A stretch of DNA of 64,000 nt from Treponema sp. (GTDB lineage Bacteria > Spirochaetota > Spirochaetia > Treponematales > Treponemataceae), in the NCBI GenBank assembly GCA_024693045.1, contig JAILLQ010000005.1:28485-92484 (forward strand), read 5' to 3'. Both the position numbers and the translations under genes were made by a program. Shown in pieces: positions 52,088 through 60,480 of the stretch (position 1 is the stretch's first letter; every line of letters begins with the position of its first letter). Below the pieces are notes generated by a model that saw only the letters and a program-made list of their open reading frames with translations, ran no database searches and was not told the origin of the DNA.

Positions 52088-53116
52088 ATGGGAAAGAAGA
52101 ATCTTGACTGGGGCAATCTGCCATTTGGTTACATGAAGACTAACAAGAGCTTTGTAGCTAATTTTAAAAACGGTTCATGGGATGCAGGAAAACTTACAAA
52201 GAACCATGATATTAAACTTTCTGAATGTGCGGGCGTTCTTCAGTATGCGCAGACATGTTTTGAAGGTCTTAAGGCTTATACAACAAAAGACGGAAAAATC
52301 GTGTGTTTCCGCCCAGATTTGAACGCAGACAGAATGAAGGATTCTTGTGAAAGACTTGAAATGCCTGTTTTCCCTAAAGAAAAGTTTATTCAGGCTGTAA
52401 TTGATACTGTAAAAGCAAATATTGATTATGTTCCTCCTTTTGGAAGCGGTGCAACACTCTACATTCGTCCTTTTATGTTTGGTTCTAGTGCTGTAATTGG
52501 CGTAAAACCTGCAGAGGAATATCAGTTCCGCATTTTAGTTACTCCTGTAGGACCATATTTTAAGGGTGGGGTAAAACCAATTACAGTTCGAATTTCTGAT
52601 CTTGACCGTGCTGCTCCTCATGGAACAGGCGATATCAAAGCTGGTTTGAACTATGCAATGAGTTTGTACAATATCGTTGATGCTCATAAAAAGGGATTTG
52701 CAGAAAATATGTATACAGATCCTGCAACTCACACTTACATTGAAGAAACTGGTGGTGCTAACATCTTGTTCGTTACAAAAGACGGAAAACTTGTTACTCC
52801 AAAATCTTCTTCTATTCTTCCTTCTATTACTCGCCGTTCTTTGGTACAGGTAGCAAAGGATTACCTTAATATTGAAGTAGAAGAACGCCAGGTTCACAAG
52901 GATGAGTTAAAGGATTTTGTTGAAGTTGGTCTTTGTGGAACAGCAGCTGTAATCAGCCCAATCGGAAAGATTGTTGATCACGATAAAGAAATCAATGTTC
53001 CTTCTGGAATGGATTCAATTGGACCAGTTCTTGGAAAACTTCGAGAAACTTTGACAGGTATTCAGATGGGCGAAGTAAAAGCTCCTGAAGGCTGGGTTTG
53101 CGAAATTTCTAAATAA
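52088..53116 (+). CDS. ilvE: Branched-chain amino-acid aminotransferase
   Basis: A 342-aa class IV PLP aminotransferase for Leu, Ile and Val. Markers are CFEGLKAYTTKDGKIVCFRP, YIRPFMFG, the lysine in GDIKAGLNYAMSL, EETGGANILFV and GTAAVISPIG. I chose the ATG at 52088 (GAGG upstream): the frame is open 51 codons earlier, but it crosses the previous gene's terminator. It complements ilvN at 11 kb. Confidence 0.96.
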   Translation: MGKKNLDWGNLPFGYMKTNKSFVANFKNGSWDAGKLTKNHDIKLSECAGVLQYAQTCFEGLKAYTTKDGKIVCFRPDLNADRMKDSCERLEMPVFPKEKFIQAVIDTVKANIDYVPPFGSGATLYIRPFMFGSSAVIGVKPAEEYQFRILVTPVGPYFKGGVKPITVRISDLDRAAPHGTGDIKAGLNYAMSLYNIVDAHKKGFAENMYTDPATHTYIEETGGANILFVTKDGKLVTPKSSSILPSITRRSLVQVAKDYLNIEVEERQVHKDELKDFVEVGLCGTAAVISPIGKIVDHDKEINVPSGMDSIGPVLGKLRETLTGIQMGEVKAPEGWVCEISK

Positions 53117-53137
53117 TTTTATTTGAAATAGAAAGAG

Positions 53138-53170
53138 GCGGTCTGCTTTGAAGCGGGCCGCTTTTTTTTT
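53138..53170 (+). terminator. Terminator after ilvE
   Basis: GCGGTCTGCT (53138-53147) and AGCGGGCCGC (53152-53161) make a 10-bp stem with two G-T pairs and a TTGA loop, then nine T. Confidence 0.88.
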
Positions 53171-53221
53171 CGCCTTTTTTTACCGCTTTTAATTCCTTCT
53201 TCTTTATGTTATTCTTCGCTT

Positions 53222-53866
53222 ATGTATTTGTTCATGTTTATTATTATTCCAGCTATTCTGGTTTATTCATGCATTAGGGCTGAAAATAAAATTGTTTTGC
53301 TTTTATCACTAGCCGGTGCTTTTACCGGAGTGCTTGTAAGTATTTGTACAGCACTTTTTACTTATCTTCACCGGGTTCCTGATTACAATCTTTTTTCAAA
53401 CTTTTTCTATTACCTGTTAACTTTTTACGCTCTTCCTATGATTTTGCTTTATGGCGTATATTTTTTTATTACAAAAGACTCTCTTGAAATTCGAGTGAAG
53501 GCTTTTTTTCCTCTTACAGCTTCATTTTATGCAGTTTTTATGCCTTTCATGATTATTGGTTCTGATAACTGTTTAAATTCTTTCTTTATGCTATTTGCAA
53601 AACCTGTTCTTTTGATTTCTATGCTTTTTGTTGCTTCCCGTTTGCTTTATAACATTTTTGATGGTAGCAGAAATTCTAACTTATCTAAAATTTTGGTTAA
53701 TTCATTACTTTTTCTTATGACGCTTTCTTTACCAGCACTGATGGAAAGTATGTGGATTTTGAATATGGCAGAAATACTTGTTTACGCCATTTCTATTGTT
53801 TTCGGACTTTTTGCTCTGGGGCTGTTCTTTGTGGAGTCGCGTCGTGAATACAAATATTTCTTTTAA
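53222..53866 (+). CDS. Hypothetical multi-pass membrane protein
   Basis: A 214-aa hydrophobic protein with about seven membrane segments and short polar loops; no motif is recognised. The start codon has no ribosome site, but a TATTCT -10-like element lies six bases upstream. It overlaps the vanZ start, so they form a two-gene run. Confidence 0.65.
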   Translation: MYLFMFIIIPAILVYSCIRAENKIVLLLSLAGAFTGVLVSICTALFTYLHRVPDYNLFSNFFYYLLTFYALPMILLYGVYFFITKDSLEIRVKAFFPLTASFYAVFMPFMIIGSDNCLNSFFMLFAKPVLLISMLFVASRLLYNIFDGSRNSNLSKILVNSLLFLMTLSLPALMESMWILNMAEILVYAISIVFGLFALGLFFVESRREYKYFF

Positions 53867-54257
53867 AATTAAAGTCTTAAAATGGATTCCTGCCTTGTTT
53901 ATTTTTTCTGCCAGCTGGTATCTTTCTAGTCAGGAAACTATAGAGCACCTTCCTTCTTTCTGGAATGCAGATAAGCTTGTTCACTGTCTGTGTTTTGCCG
54001 GACTTTCTTTCTGGGTTTCTTTTGCCTGTAATATTTCTGTAAAAAAGCAGTTTTGGATTCCTTCTGTAATTGTAAGTGTTTACGGAATTATAGATGAGAT
54101 TCATCAGTCTTTTACTCCAGGAAGATCTTGTTCAGTTTTTGACTGGATTGCTGATACAGTGGGGGCTCTTTTAGGTGCCTTTATATTTTTGTTCCTGGTA
54201 AATTTAATCTGTCGCCTTCGGGCAAGGGATTGTAATGGCGCAGAGCGTTCTGCGTAA
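53844..54257 (+). CDS. VanZ-family membrane protein
   Basis: A 137-aa protein with four membrane segments. The VanZ core is visible: ADKLVHCLCFAGLSFWVSFA and YGIIDEIHQSFTPGRSCSVFDWIADTVGALLGA. Members range from teicoplanin-resistance proteins to phosphotransbutyrylase-like unknowns. The start is GTG 53844, preceded by GTGGAG, overlapping the previous gene by 23 bases. The last ~10 residues are coded by a GC-richer hairpin repeat. Confidence 0.82.
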   Translation: MNTNISFKIKVLKWIPALFIFSASWYLSSQETIEHLPSFWNADKLVHCLCFAGLSFWVSFACNISVKKQFWIPSVIVSVYGIIDEIHQSFTPGRSCSVFDWIADTVGALLGAFIFLFLVNLICRLRARDCNGAERSA

Positions 54258-54312
54258 GCAGAATGTAGCGGGAGCGGAACCATGAAAAGCCCGGTTTTTG
54301 CGAATGCAAAAA
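54225..54312 (+). repeat. GC-richer hairpin element overlapping the vanZ end
   Basis: Contains the hairpins CGCAGA-GCGT-TCTGCG (54239-54254) and TTTTTGC-GAAT-GCAAAAA (54295-54312). It supplies the final codons and stop of vanZ and resembles dispersed intergenic repeats in composition. Confidence 0.4.
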
Positions 54313-54398
54313 TGCCTCCTGTTGAAACTGATTATGCAAATCGGTAATATTTGCTTTAAGATTTTTAATAAATTTATAAATCTATCGAGGTTTTTGAA

Positions 54399-55244
54399 AT
54401 GAAAAAATATGCAAGCGGAAAGGTCCGCGAAGTTTATGATCTTGAAGACGGTAGAATGGTAATTGTTACTACTGACCGTTTGAGTGCTTTTGATGTTATT
54501 CTTCCTACTTTGATTACTGACAAGGGAAAGGTTTTGAACGCACTTTCTAACTTCTGGTTCGATTACACAAAAGATATTGTTAAGAATCACATGATTTCTT
54601 CAGATTTGAAGGATATGCCTGCTGAATTTCAGAAACCTGAATACGAAGGCCGAACAATTCTTGTAAAAAAACTTAAAATGGTTCCTTATGAAGTAATCGT
54701 TCGTGGATACATGTTCGGTTCTATGTACGAAGCTTATAAAAAGGGTGAAGAATTCCTTGGTCACAAGTTTGATAAGGAATACCAGGAAGCTGAAAAACTT
54801 GCTGAACCAATCGTTACTCCTTCTACAAAGGCAGCTGAAGGTCATGATATAAATGTAACTCTTGATTATATGAAAAATGATCTTGGCGAAGAATTGGGAA
54901 GCAAAATTGAAAAAGCTGCTCTTGCTGTTTATAAAAAGTGCTACGAACACGCTTATAAAAATGGAATTATCATTGCAGATACAAAGTTTGAGTTTGGTCT
55001 TGATGAAAACGGTGAACTTGTTTTGGGTGATGAAGTTTTGACTCCAGATTCAAGCCGTTTCTGGGATTTGAGCAAATACAAGGTTGGCGGAAGTCCTGCT
55101 AGTTATGATAAGCAGTTCGTTCGTGACTGGCTCAAAGAACATAAACTTGCAGGAGACCCTAACATTAAGGAAATCCCTGCTGATGTAGTTGCAAAAACAT
55201 CTGCAATTTACAAAGAATGTCAGGAAAAAATCTGTCATAAATAA
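54399..55244 (+). CDS. purC: Phosphoribosylaminoimidazole-succinocarboxamide synthase
   Basis: A 281-aa ATP-grasp-like enzyme of de novo purine synthesis that joins CAIR and aspartate. Markers are YASGKVREVYDLEDGRMV, TDRLSAFDVILP, the VRGYMFGSMYEAYKKGE segment, and IIADTKFEFGLDENG with DEVLTPDSSRFWD. GAGG lies eight bases before the ATG. It stands alone, with its own terminator. No purine riboswitch was recognised in the 140-bp leader. Confidence 0.97.
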   Translation: MKKYASGKVREVYDLEDGRMVIVTTDRLSAFDVILPTLITDKGKVLNALSNFWFDYTKDIVKNHMISSDLKDMPAEFQKPEYEGRTILVKKLKMVPYEVIVRGYMFGSMYEAYKKGEEFLGHKFDKEYQEAEKLAEPIVTPSTKAAEGHDINVTLDYMKNDLGEELGSKIEKAALAVYKKCYEHAYKNGIIIADTKFEFGLDENGELVLGDEVLTPDSSRFWDLSKYKVGGSPASYDKQFVRDWLKEHKLAGDPNIKEIPADVVAKTSAIYKECQEKICHK

Positions 55245-55253
55245 GTAAGAAAG

Positions 55254-55280
55254 ACGGTCTGCAAACGCAGGCCGTTTTTT
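55254..55280 (+). terminator. Terminator after purC
   Basis: ACGGTCTGC (55254-55262) and GCAGGCCGT (55267-55275) form a nine-bp stem, AAAC loop, then a T tract. Confidence 0.85.
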
Positions 55281-55307
55281 ATTGAGAAAAATATATTTGC
55301 TTCATTA

Positions 55308-55351
55308 TTGATGGTTTCTTTTTATATCGTTATGTTTATAACAGTGTTATA
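55308..55351 (+). promoter_or_regulatory. Putative promoter and operator of the RND operon
   Basis: TTGATG (55308-55313) and TATGTT (55331-55336), spacer 17 bp, with a perfect palindrome TATAAC-AGT-GTTATA (55337-55351) directly after the -10, where the transcript would start. This position suits a repressor operator. The regulator is not encoded next to it. Confidence 0.5.
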
Positions 55352-55385
55352 TTGTAAAGAATTCATGTGACACTATGGAGTTTGT

Positions 55386-57734
55386 ATGAAGGTTTCTAAT
55401 ATTAATGAAAGTTTTAGAAAATTTGGCATTATACAGGTAAAGTACCGCTGGCTTTTTATAGGTATTTTAGCACTCGTAACGGTTTTATGCTGTTCTGGTC
55501 TAGGCAGATTAAAACTCGGCGGAAATGAGACTGAGTATTTTGAAAACTGGGATCAGGTTAAGATTGACAATGACCATTTTAAGGAAGTTTTTGGCTCTTC
55601 TGATGGAATTGCAGTTCTTTTTGAAGCAGAAGATGTTTTTGCTCCAGAAGTTCTTGATGCGATTGACCGCATGGGTAAAAGACTTGAACAGGAAGTTCCT
55701 TATGCAAAATCTGTGAATTCTTTGATGAACCTTTCTGTTACAAGTGGAAATGAAGAAGGCTTTGAGGTAATAAATCCTTTTGAAGACGGGATTCCTGAAG
55801 ACAAGGCCGAAATAGAAGAGAAGAAGGCTTTTATCTTAAGTAAAGAAAGTCTTGTAAATAATTTGGTTAGTGATGACTGTAAATCAACTTGGCTTATTTT
55901 AAACCTGGAAGATTATGGGGAATCGGTTGATGAAGCAAAAGTTGTAATAGTTCCTCCAGCTAAAGCGATTTTTGAAGATCCTGAATTTCAGTCACCTGCA
56001 TATACTTTTAAGCAGTGTGGGGTAACATATTCAGAATACGAGGAAGATGAAACCTGCGATAAGGAAATCAGCCTTAGAATTATGATTGGTTTTGTTGTAA
56101 TGATTATATTCCTCATTATCTTCGTTCGTTCTTTGAGAGGTGTTTTGGTTCCTTTCTTTGCAACTGTCTTTGGAATTTTCTCTAGTCTGGGGGTTTGCGG
56201 TTGGATTGGCAGTACAATAGATAATCAGCTTGTTATGCTCCCGGTTCTTCTTGCAATGGCTCTGGCAGTTGGATATGCGGTTCACTATGTAAATTCTTTC
56301 CGACTTTTTCTTAGAAGGGTTGGAAACAGAAAAGAGGCTGTTGTTTTAAGTGTAGGAGAATCTGGGTGGCCGATTCTTTTTACCGTAATCACAACAATGG
56401 CAGGTATGATTTCTTTTAGTTTTAGTGGACTTATGCCTTTGCGTAGAATCGGGCTTTTGTGTGCCGGCTCTGTTTTTGCAGTTTACCTCTATATTATGAT
56501 TCTTATACCGATTCTTATGTCTTTTGGAAAAAATAAAACTCCCACTTCTGTTGATTTAGACAAAGCTGGTTCTACAAAAACCGATTTAGCATTCGAAAAA
56601 CTTGGTGTAAAAATCCTTTCATGTAAAAAGCTTGTAGTTATTTTGACGGCAATTTTGTTTATAGCAATGGTTCCTGGACTTTTTAAAAATCATGTCAGCA
56701 TGGATATGATTAGTATGATGGGAACTAAAATTCCTTACATGCAGCGTCTGGTTGCAATTGCTAATTCAAAACTGGGAACAATGTACGATTACAATCTCCT
56801 TATCGAAGGTGATGAAGATTATTTCAAGAATCCAGAGAATATGAAAAAACTTGATCAGGTAAGAATAAAGCTAGGTGCTTTACCGCTGACAAAAATCTCT
56901 GGAAATCGACCTAGAGTTTCAAGTCTTTCGGAAACTGTAAAAGAAATGAACAGAACTTTGAATTCGGATAAAAAAGAATTTTACTGTGTTCCAGATGACG
57001 AAGATTTGCTTTCTCAGGAACTTTTCCTCTACGAAATCAGTGGAGGAGATGATTTGTATGATCAGGTTACAGAAGATTTTTCTACAACTTATCTAAAGGT
57101 TCAGATGAGCGATTACAAGTCAAATATCGTTGAATCTGTTGTTCGTGAAGCAAAAAAAATTGGTGAAGAGGCTTTTCCTGATGCTAAAGTTTCTATCGTA
57201 GGGGAAGTTGCTACTTTTGCTGAAATGAACGGTAAATTGGTATGGGGGGAACTAAAATCATTTGCAGTTTCATTCATCCTTATTTTAATTCTTATGACTT
57301 TGGCTTTCTCTTCTTTCCGAACTGGTTTGATTGGTATGATTCCAAATATCGCTCCAGTTATATTGATTGGTGGAGTCATGGGATATTTTGCAATTGCATT
57401 TGATTCTGTGACAATGATGATTATGCCTATGATTCTAGGTATTGCTGTTGACGATACTATCCACTTTAACAATCATGTGAAATTCTTCTATGAAAAAACC
57501 GGTAATTACAAAGAATCTATACTGGCTACTTTCAGGGAAATTGGAAAAACAATGGGAATGACAACAGTGATTTTGTGTTCTATGTTTGCAATTATTGCTT
57601 TTAGCATTATGCCTTGTTTTGCCCGAATCGGAGCATTAAGTGTATTAGGACTTGCTGGAGCTCTTGTTGCAGACTATACAATTACTCCTGTTCTGATTTA
57701 CATTTGCAAACCGTTTGGTAAAGATAATAAATAA
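55386..57734 (+). CDS. RND/MMPL-family exporter
   Basis: A 782-aa inner-membrane transporter of the MMPL/RND superfamily with the duplicated layout: one helix, a periplasmic loop (about residues 45-230), five helices, a second half beginning near residue 410, and five more helices. The second membrane block shows the GVMGYFAIAFDSVTMMIMPM and GIAVDDTIHFNNHVKFF motifs with acidic residues that drive proton coupling. Of the family types it is closest to HpnN/lipid-exporter-like pumps. It is the first of three envelope genes, 16 bp before the LolA-like gene. No membrane-fusion protein or TolC follows. Confidence 0.88.
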   Translation: MKVSNINESFRKFGIIQVKYRWLFIGILALVTVLCCSGLGRLKLGGNETEYFENWDQVKIDNDHFKEVFGSSDGIAVLFEAEDVFAPEVLDAIDRMGKRLEQEVPYAKSVNSLMNLSVTSGNEEGFEVINPFEDGIPEDKAEIEEKKAFILSKESLVNNLVSDDCKSTWLILNLEDYGESVDEAKVVIVPPAKAIFEDPEFQSPAYTFKQCGVTYSEYEEDETCDKEISLRIMIGFVVMIIFLIIFVRSLRGVLVPFFATVFGIFSSLGVCGWIGSTIDNQLVMLPVLLAMALAVGYAVHYVNSFRLFLRRVGNRKEAVVLSVGESGWPILFTVITTMAGMISFSFSGLMPLRRIGLLCAGSVFAVYLYIMILIPILMSFGKNKTPTSVDLDKAGSTKTDLAFEKLGVKILSCKKLVVILTAILFIAMVPGLFKNHVSMDMISMMGTKIPYMQRLVAIANSKLGTMYDYNLLIEGDEDYFKNPENMKKLDQVRIKLGALPLTKISGNRPRVSSLSETVKEMNRTLNSDKKEFYCVPDDEDLLSQELFLYEISGGDDLYDQVTEDFSTTYLKVQMSDYKSNIVESVVREAKKIGEEAFPDAKVSIVGEVATFAEMNGKLVWGELKSFAVSFILILILMTLAFSSFRTGLIGMIPNIAPVILIGGVMGYFAIAFDSVTMMIMPMILGIAVDDTIHFNNHVKFFYEKTGNYKESILATFREIGKTMGMTTVILCSMFAIIAFSIMPCFARIGALSVLGLAGALVADYTITPVLIYICKPFGKDNK

Positions 57735-57750
57735 CTTTAAGGGGAATTAT

Positions 57751-58539
57751 ATGAAAAAGAGTATTATTTTTGTTTTTGCATTGATTTTTACAAATCTTCT
57801 TTTTGCGGAGGATTTAAGTGGTTACGATATCATGAAAAAGTCTGAAGATTTGGACTGTTCTAAAACTTCTGTGGCAAAGGCTACTATGTCTATTACAAAT
57901 AAAAAAGGGTCTACTAGAGTTAGAGAAGTTCAAATGAAGGAAAAAGATTATGGTGACATTTCTAAGTCGGTAATTGTTTTTTCAACTCCTAAGGATGTAG
58001 CTGGGGTTGCTTATTTGAGTTATTCCTATGAAAAGAAAGCTGACGGAAGTAAAAAGGATAATGACAACTGGCTTTACATGCCTGCTATGAAAAAGACGAG
58101 AAGAATAAGCGGTTCTGAATCTGATGGTGATTTTATGGGAACAGATTTTACCTATGATGACATGGGGGATCGGGATTTAGACGAAGATGATTACCTTCTT
58201 ATGGGTACAGAAAAAGTTGATGAAGAAGATTGTTATAAAGTAAAGGCTACTTCAAAAGATACAAGCGTAAAAGAACCTGTAAGAATTTGCTATATAGGTA
58301 AATCTGATTTTATGGTTCGCAAGGTTGAATACTTTGACCGTCAGGAAAAACTTCATAGAGTTTTAACTTGTGAAGGTATAGTTCAGATTGGCGGCTATTG
58401 GACTTGTAAGAAGATGACAATGAAAAATGTTCAGACTTCTCATTTTACGGTTCTTGAACGTTCTGGCATTGCCTTTGACGAGCCAATTGATGATAAAATC
58501 TTTACTGTCTCTGCCATCGAAAGCGGAATGTTGCGTTAA
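57751..58539 (+). CDS. LolA-like outer-membrane lipoprotein-sorting protein (copy 2)
   Basis: A 262-aa exported protein (signal MKKSIIFVFALIFTNLLFA). The LolA_like core shows DNWLYMPAMKKTRRISGSES, GDFMGTDFTYDDMGDRD and DFMVRKVEYFDRQEKLHRV, the same pattern as the gene at 38822. It should ferry a lipid or lipoprotein across the periplasm between the RND pump upstream and the barrel downstream. The ATG at 57751 follows AAGGGG; the frame is open 12 codons upstream but overlaps the RND gene. Confidence 0.87.
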   Translation: MKKSIIFVFALIFTNLLFAEDLSGYDIMKKSEDLDCSKTSVAKATMSITNKKGSTRVREVQMKEKDYGDISKSVIVFSTPKDVAGVAYLSYSYEKKADGSKKDNDNWLYMPAMKKTRRISGSESDGDFMGTDFTYDDMGDRDLDEDDYLLMGTEKVDEEDCYKVKATSKDTSVKEPVRICYIGKSDFMVRKVEYFDRQEKLHRVLTCEGIVQIGGYWTCKKMTMKNVQTSHFTVLERSGIAFDEPIDDKIFTVSAIESGMLR

Positions 58540-58542
58540 ATT

Positions 58543-59826
58543 ATGAAAAAGAAAATATTGAAATTACTTATTTTTACTTTGGCATCTCTCGTATTTGCCG
58601 AAGTAGATTTTTCAGGTCGCATTACGGCTTCTTCTGCTTTGGGGCTTCCATACACAGAAAATGACTGGGATTTTATCCACGGAAAAATTTCTGCGGAAGG
58701 AGAGGTAAAGGCCTATTTTGAAAATTCGTATGGCTATGTAAATGGCGAACTTTATTCAGATTTTACAAAAATTTCTTCTGATACTAGCGATTTCCTTGGA
58801 GCAAATCTAAAAGAAGCCTATTTTACTCATAACTGGGATTTTTTTAGTGTAAAGGCTGGCCGTTTTCTGGAAACTTGGGGAGCGGCTGATATGATGGTGG
58901 TTACGAATGTATTGTGTCCGGAAGACCAAAGCAGCATAAGTGGAGAAAAGGTTTCTGATAAAAAAATGGGTGTGGACGGTCTTAGGTTTTCTTTGAACTG
59001 GACTAGCTTTTCGGCAGATGCCTACTGGATTCCATTTTTTACGGCAGCAAAACTACCATTGGATGAAGATTCTGTAATCTATAAAAGTCTATTTGGAAGT
59101 CTGAAGGAAAATGGAATAAGACTGGGGAAATTTGAAGAGCCAGACTTTGCTATTTACAATGGTGAATGGGCTCTTCGCCTGAGGGCTTTTCTGCCTTTTT
59201 GTGATATGAGCCTTTACGGTTTTTATGGATGGGATGATCAGCCTGTTCAGCAATTTTCAGTGGATAATCTTCTTTCTAATGGGAACAAAACTTATTATGT
59301 GCTAAATGGAAAATATTATCGGATGGGAATGATGGGATTGGATTCTTCGATTCCTATAGGGCAGTTCGTTCTTCGTCTTGAGGGAGCTTATTATCCGCAG
59401 AGAGCTTTTTCGGTTGATTTTATTAAGCAGCTTGAAGAAGCTAACGAAGTTGAATTTGAAAATCAGGTAGTTTTTCTTTCTGGTCTTGACTGGATTCATG
59501 GAGATTGGACTATTACCGGTCAATATTATGGAGATGGAATTCTTGGCTCTGTTGAATATCTTGAACGGCAAAGGTACAGTCATACTGCGACTTTGAAAGT
59601 AGGCTATTCTGCTCTTGGTGGAAACTTATCATTTGATTTTTCAGGTCTGATTGATTTGTATTATCTGGATTCTGCTTTTATGCCTTCTGTGTCTTATTCA
59701 ATCAGTGATAATCTTACTTTAAAGCTTTTGGGTATTTTCTATAATGAAGGCTGGTCGGAGAATGCTTCCTATGGGGTATATCGAGATTTGTCCTGTCTAA
59801 TGTTGAAAGGAATTTTTACTTTCTGA
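58543..59826 (+). CDS. Outer-membrane beta-barrel, DUF1302-like (copy 2)
   Basis: A 427-aa protein with signal peptide (ILKLLIFTLASLVFA) and amphipathic beta strands, ending GIFTF, a C-terminal aromatic barrel signal. VKAGRFLETWGAADMMVV followed by NVLCPEDQS corresponds to the DUF1302 WG-x-x-D/NPxD segment and to the copy 1 barrel. It starts three bases after the LolA-like stop. Probably the outer-membrane receptor or gate of the same pathway. Confidence 0.78.
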   Translation: MKKKILKLLIFTLASLVFAEVDFSGRITASSALGLPYTENDWDFIHGKISAEGEVKAYFENSYGYVNGELYSDFTKISSDTSDFLGANLKEAYFTHNWDFFSVKAGRFLETWGAADMMVVTNVLCPEDQSSISGEKVSDKKMGVDGLRFSLNWTSFSADAYWIPFFTAAKLPLDEDSVIYKSLFGSLKENGIRLGKFEEPDFAIYNGEWALRLRAFLPFCDMSLYGFYGWDDQPVQQFSVDNLLSNGNKTYYVLNGKYYRMGMMGLDSSIPIGQFVLRLEGAYYPQRAFSVDFIKQLEEANEVEFENQVVFLSGLDWIHGDWTITGQYYGDGILGSVEYLERQRYSHTATLKVGYSALGGNLSFDFSGLIDLYYLDSAFMPSVSYSISDNLTLKLLGIFYNEGWSENASYGVYRDLSCLMLKGIFTF

Positions 59827-59831
59827 TAAAA

Positions 59832-59862
59832 AAGCGAGTTTTTTTTCAAAAAAAACTCGCTT
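59832..59862 (+). terminator. Long hairpin after the RND operon
   Basis: AAGCGAGTTTTTTTT and its complement are separated by one C, making a 15-bp arm pair without a separate T tail. It can act as a terminator in either direction. Confidence 0.6.
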
Positions 59863-59867
59863 GTCTG

Positions 59868-59897
59868 TTGACACGATATTAGGATTTTTGATATAGT
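59868..59897 (+). promoter_or_regulatory. tRNA-Val promoter
   Basis: TTGACA (59868-59873) and TATAGT (59892-59897), spacer 18 bp, 13 bp before the mature tRNA. Confidence 0.6.
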
Positions 59898-59910
59898 CTT
59901 ATACATCAAC

Positions 59911-59984
59911 GGACGGTTAGCTCAGCTGGTACGAGCGTCTGGTTTACACCCAGAATGTCGGGAGTTCGATCCTCTCACCGTCCA
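59911..59984 (+). tRNA. tRNA-Val (TAC)
   Basis: A 74-nt cloverleaf: acceptor GGACGGT/ACCGTCC, D arm GCTC/GAGC, anticodon loop TTTACAC giving TAC, T arm GGGAG-TTCGATC-CTCTC. CCA is not encoded. Its 3' part is copied downstream. Confidence 0.95.
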
Positions 59985-59985
59985 T

Positions 59986-60016
59986 AAGGTTCTCTGTTTT
60001 AGAGAACCTTTTTTTT
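59986..60016 (+). terminator. Terminator after tRNA-Val
   Basis: AAGGTTCTCT (59986-59995) and AGAGAACCTT (60001-60010) with a GTTTT loop, then T. Similar stems recur at 60179-60199 and about 60378-60396. Confidence 0.85.
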
Positions 60017-60030
60017 ATTTAACTGTTTTT

Positions 60031-60410
60031 TTGCATGGCGAACTCCCGACCCAGGGGGTCGGCGATACAGCATAGCTGTATCGAGCCAGTTTGAGAGGAA
60101 AATCCTAAAAAATTGCAGTGCAATTTTTTTTAACGGATAAGCGATAGTAGGCAAGTTCGATCCTCTCACCATCCATAGGGTTCTCTTCTATAGAGAACCT
60201 TTTTTTTATTTAACTACTTTTTTTGCATGGCGAACTCCCGACATTCTTCCAGACCTCATTCGCTACCGCTCATTCGGAGTTGTTTGCAGGTAAACTCTAA
60301 AAAATTGCAGTGCAATTTTTTTTAACGAGTTTTCGATTTTAAACATGTCGGGACTTCGACCTCTCACCGTCCATAGGGTTCTCTTGTTTAGAGAAGTTTT
60401 TTTATTTAAT
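60031..60410 (+). repeat. tRNA-Val-derived tandem and inverted repeats
   Basis: Two further copies of the tRNA-Val 3' end plus terminator (60154-60210 and about 60346-60407) alternate with inverted copies of its T-arm/variable region (CGAACTCCCGAC at 60039-60050 and CGAACTCCCGACATTCT at 60231-60247). Two copies of an AAATTGCA/TGCAATTT hairpin (near 60109-60128 and 60300-60319) lie between. No gene is present here. Confidence 0.8.
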
Positions 60411-60480
60411 TAAATCAATAATTTATTTTCAAAACTGTCTGTATGGCATTATAATGTTCATAAATTGTTTGGTGTTATTT

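Noticed and set aside
54258..54398. Possible purine riboswitch before purC
   Set aside because: The conserved purine-aptamer core is not seen; the only stems belong to the repeat at the vanZ end.
59985..60410. Short-spaced repeats after tRNA-Val as a CRISPR array
   Set aside because: Only two or three copies, units are tRNA- and terminator-derived, spacers are themselves repeats, and there are no cas genes.
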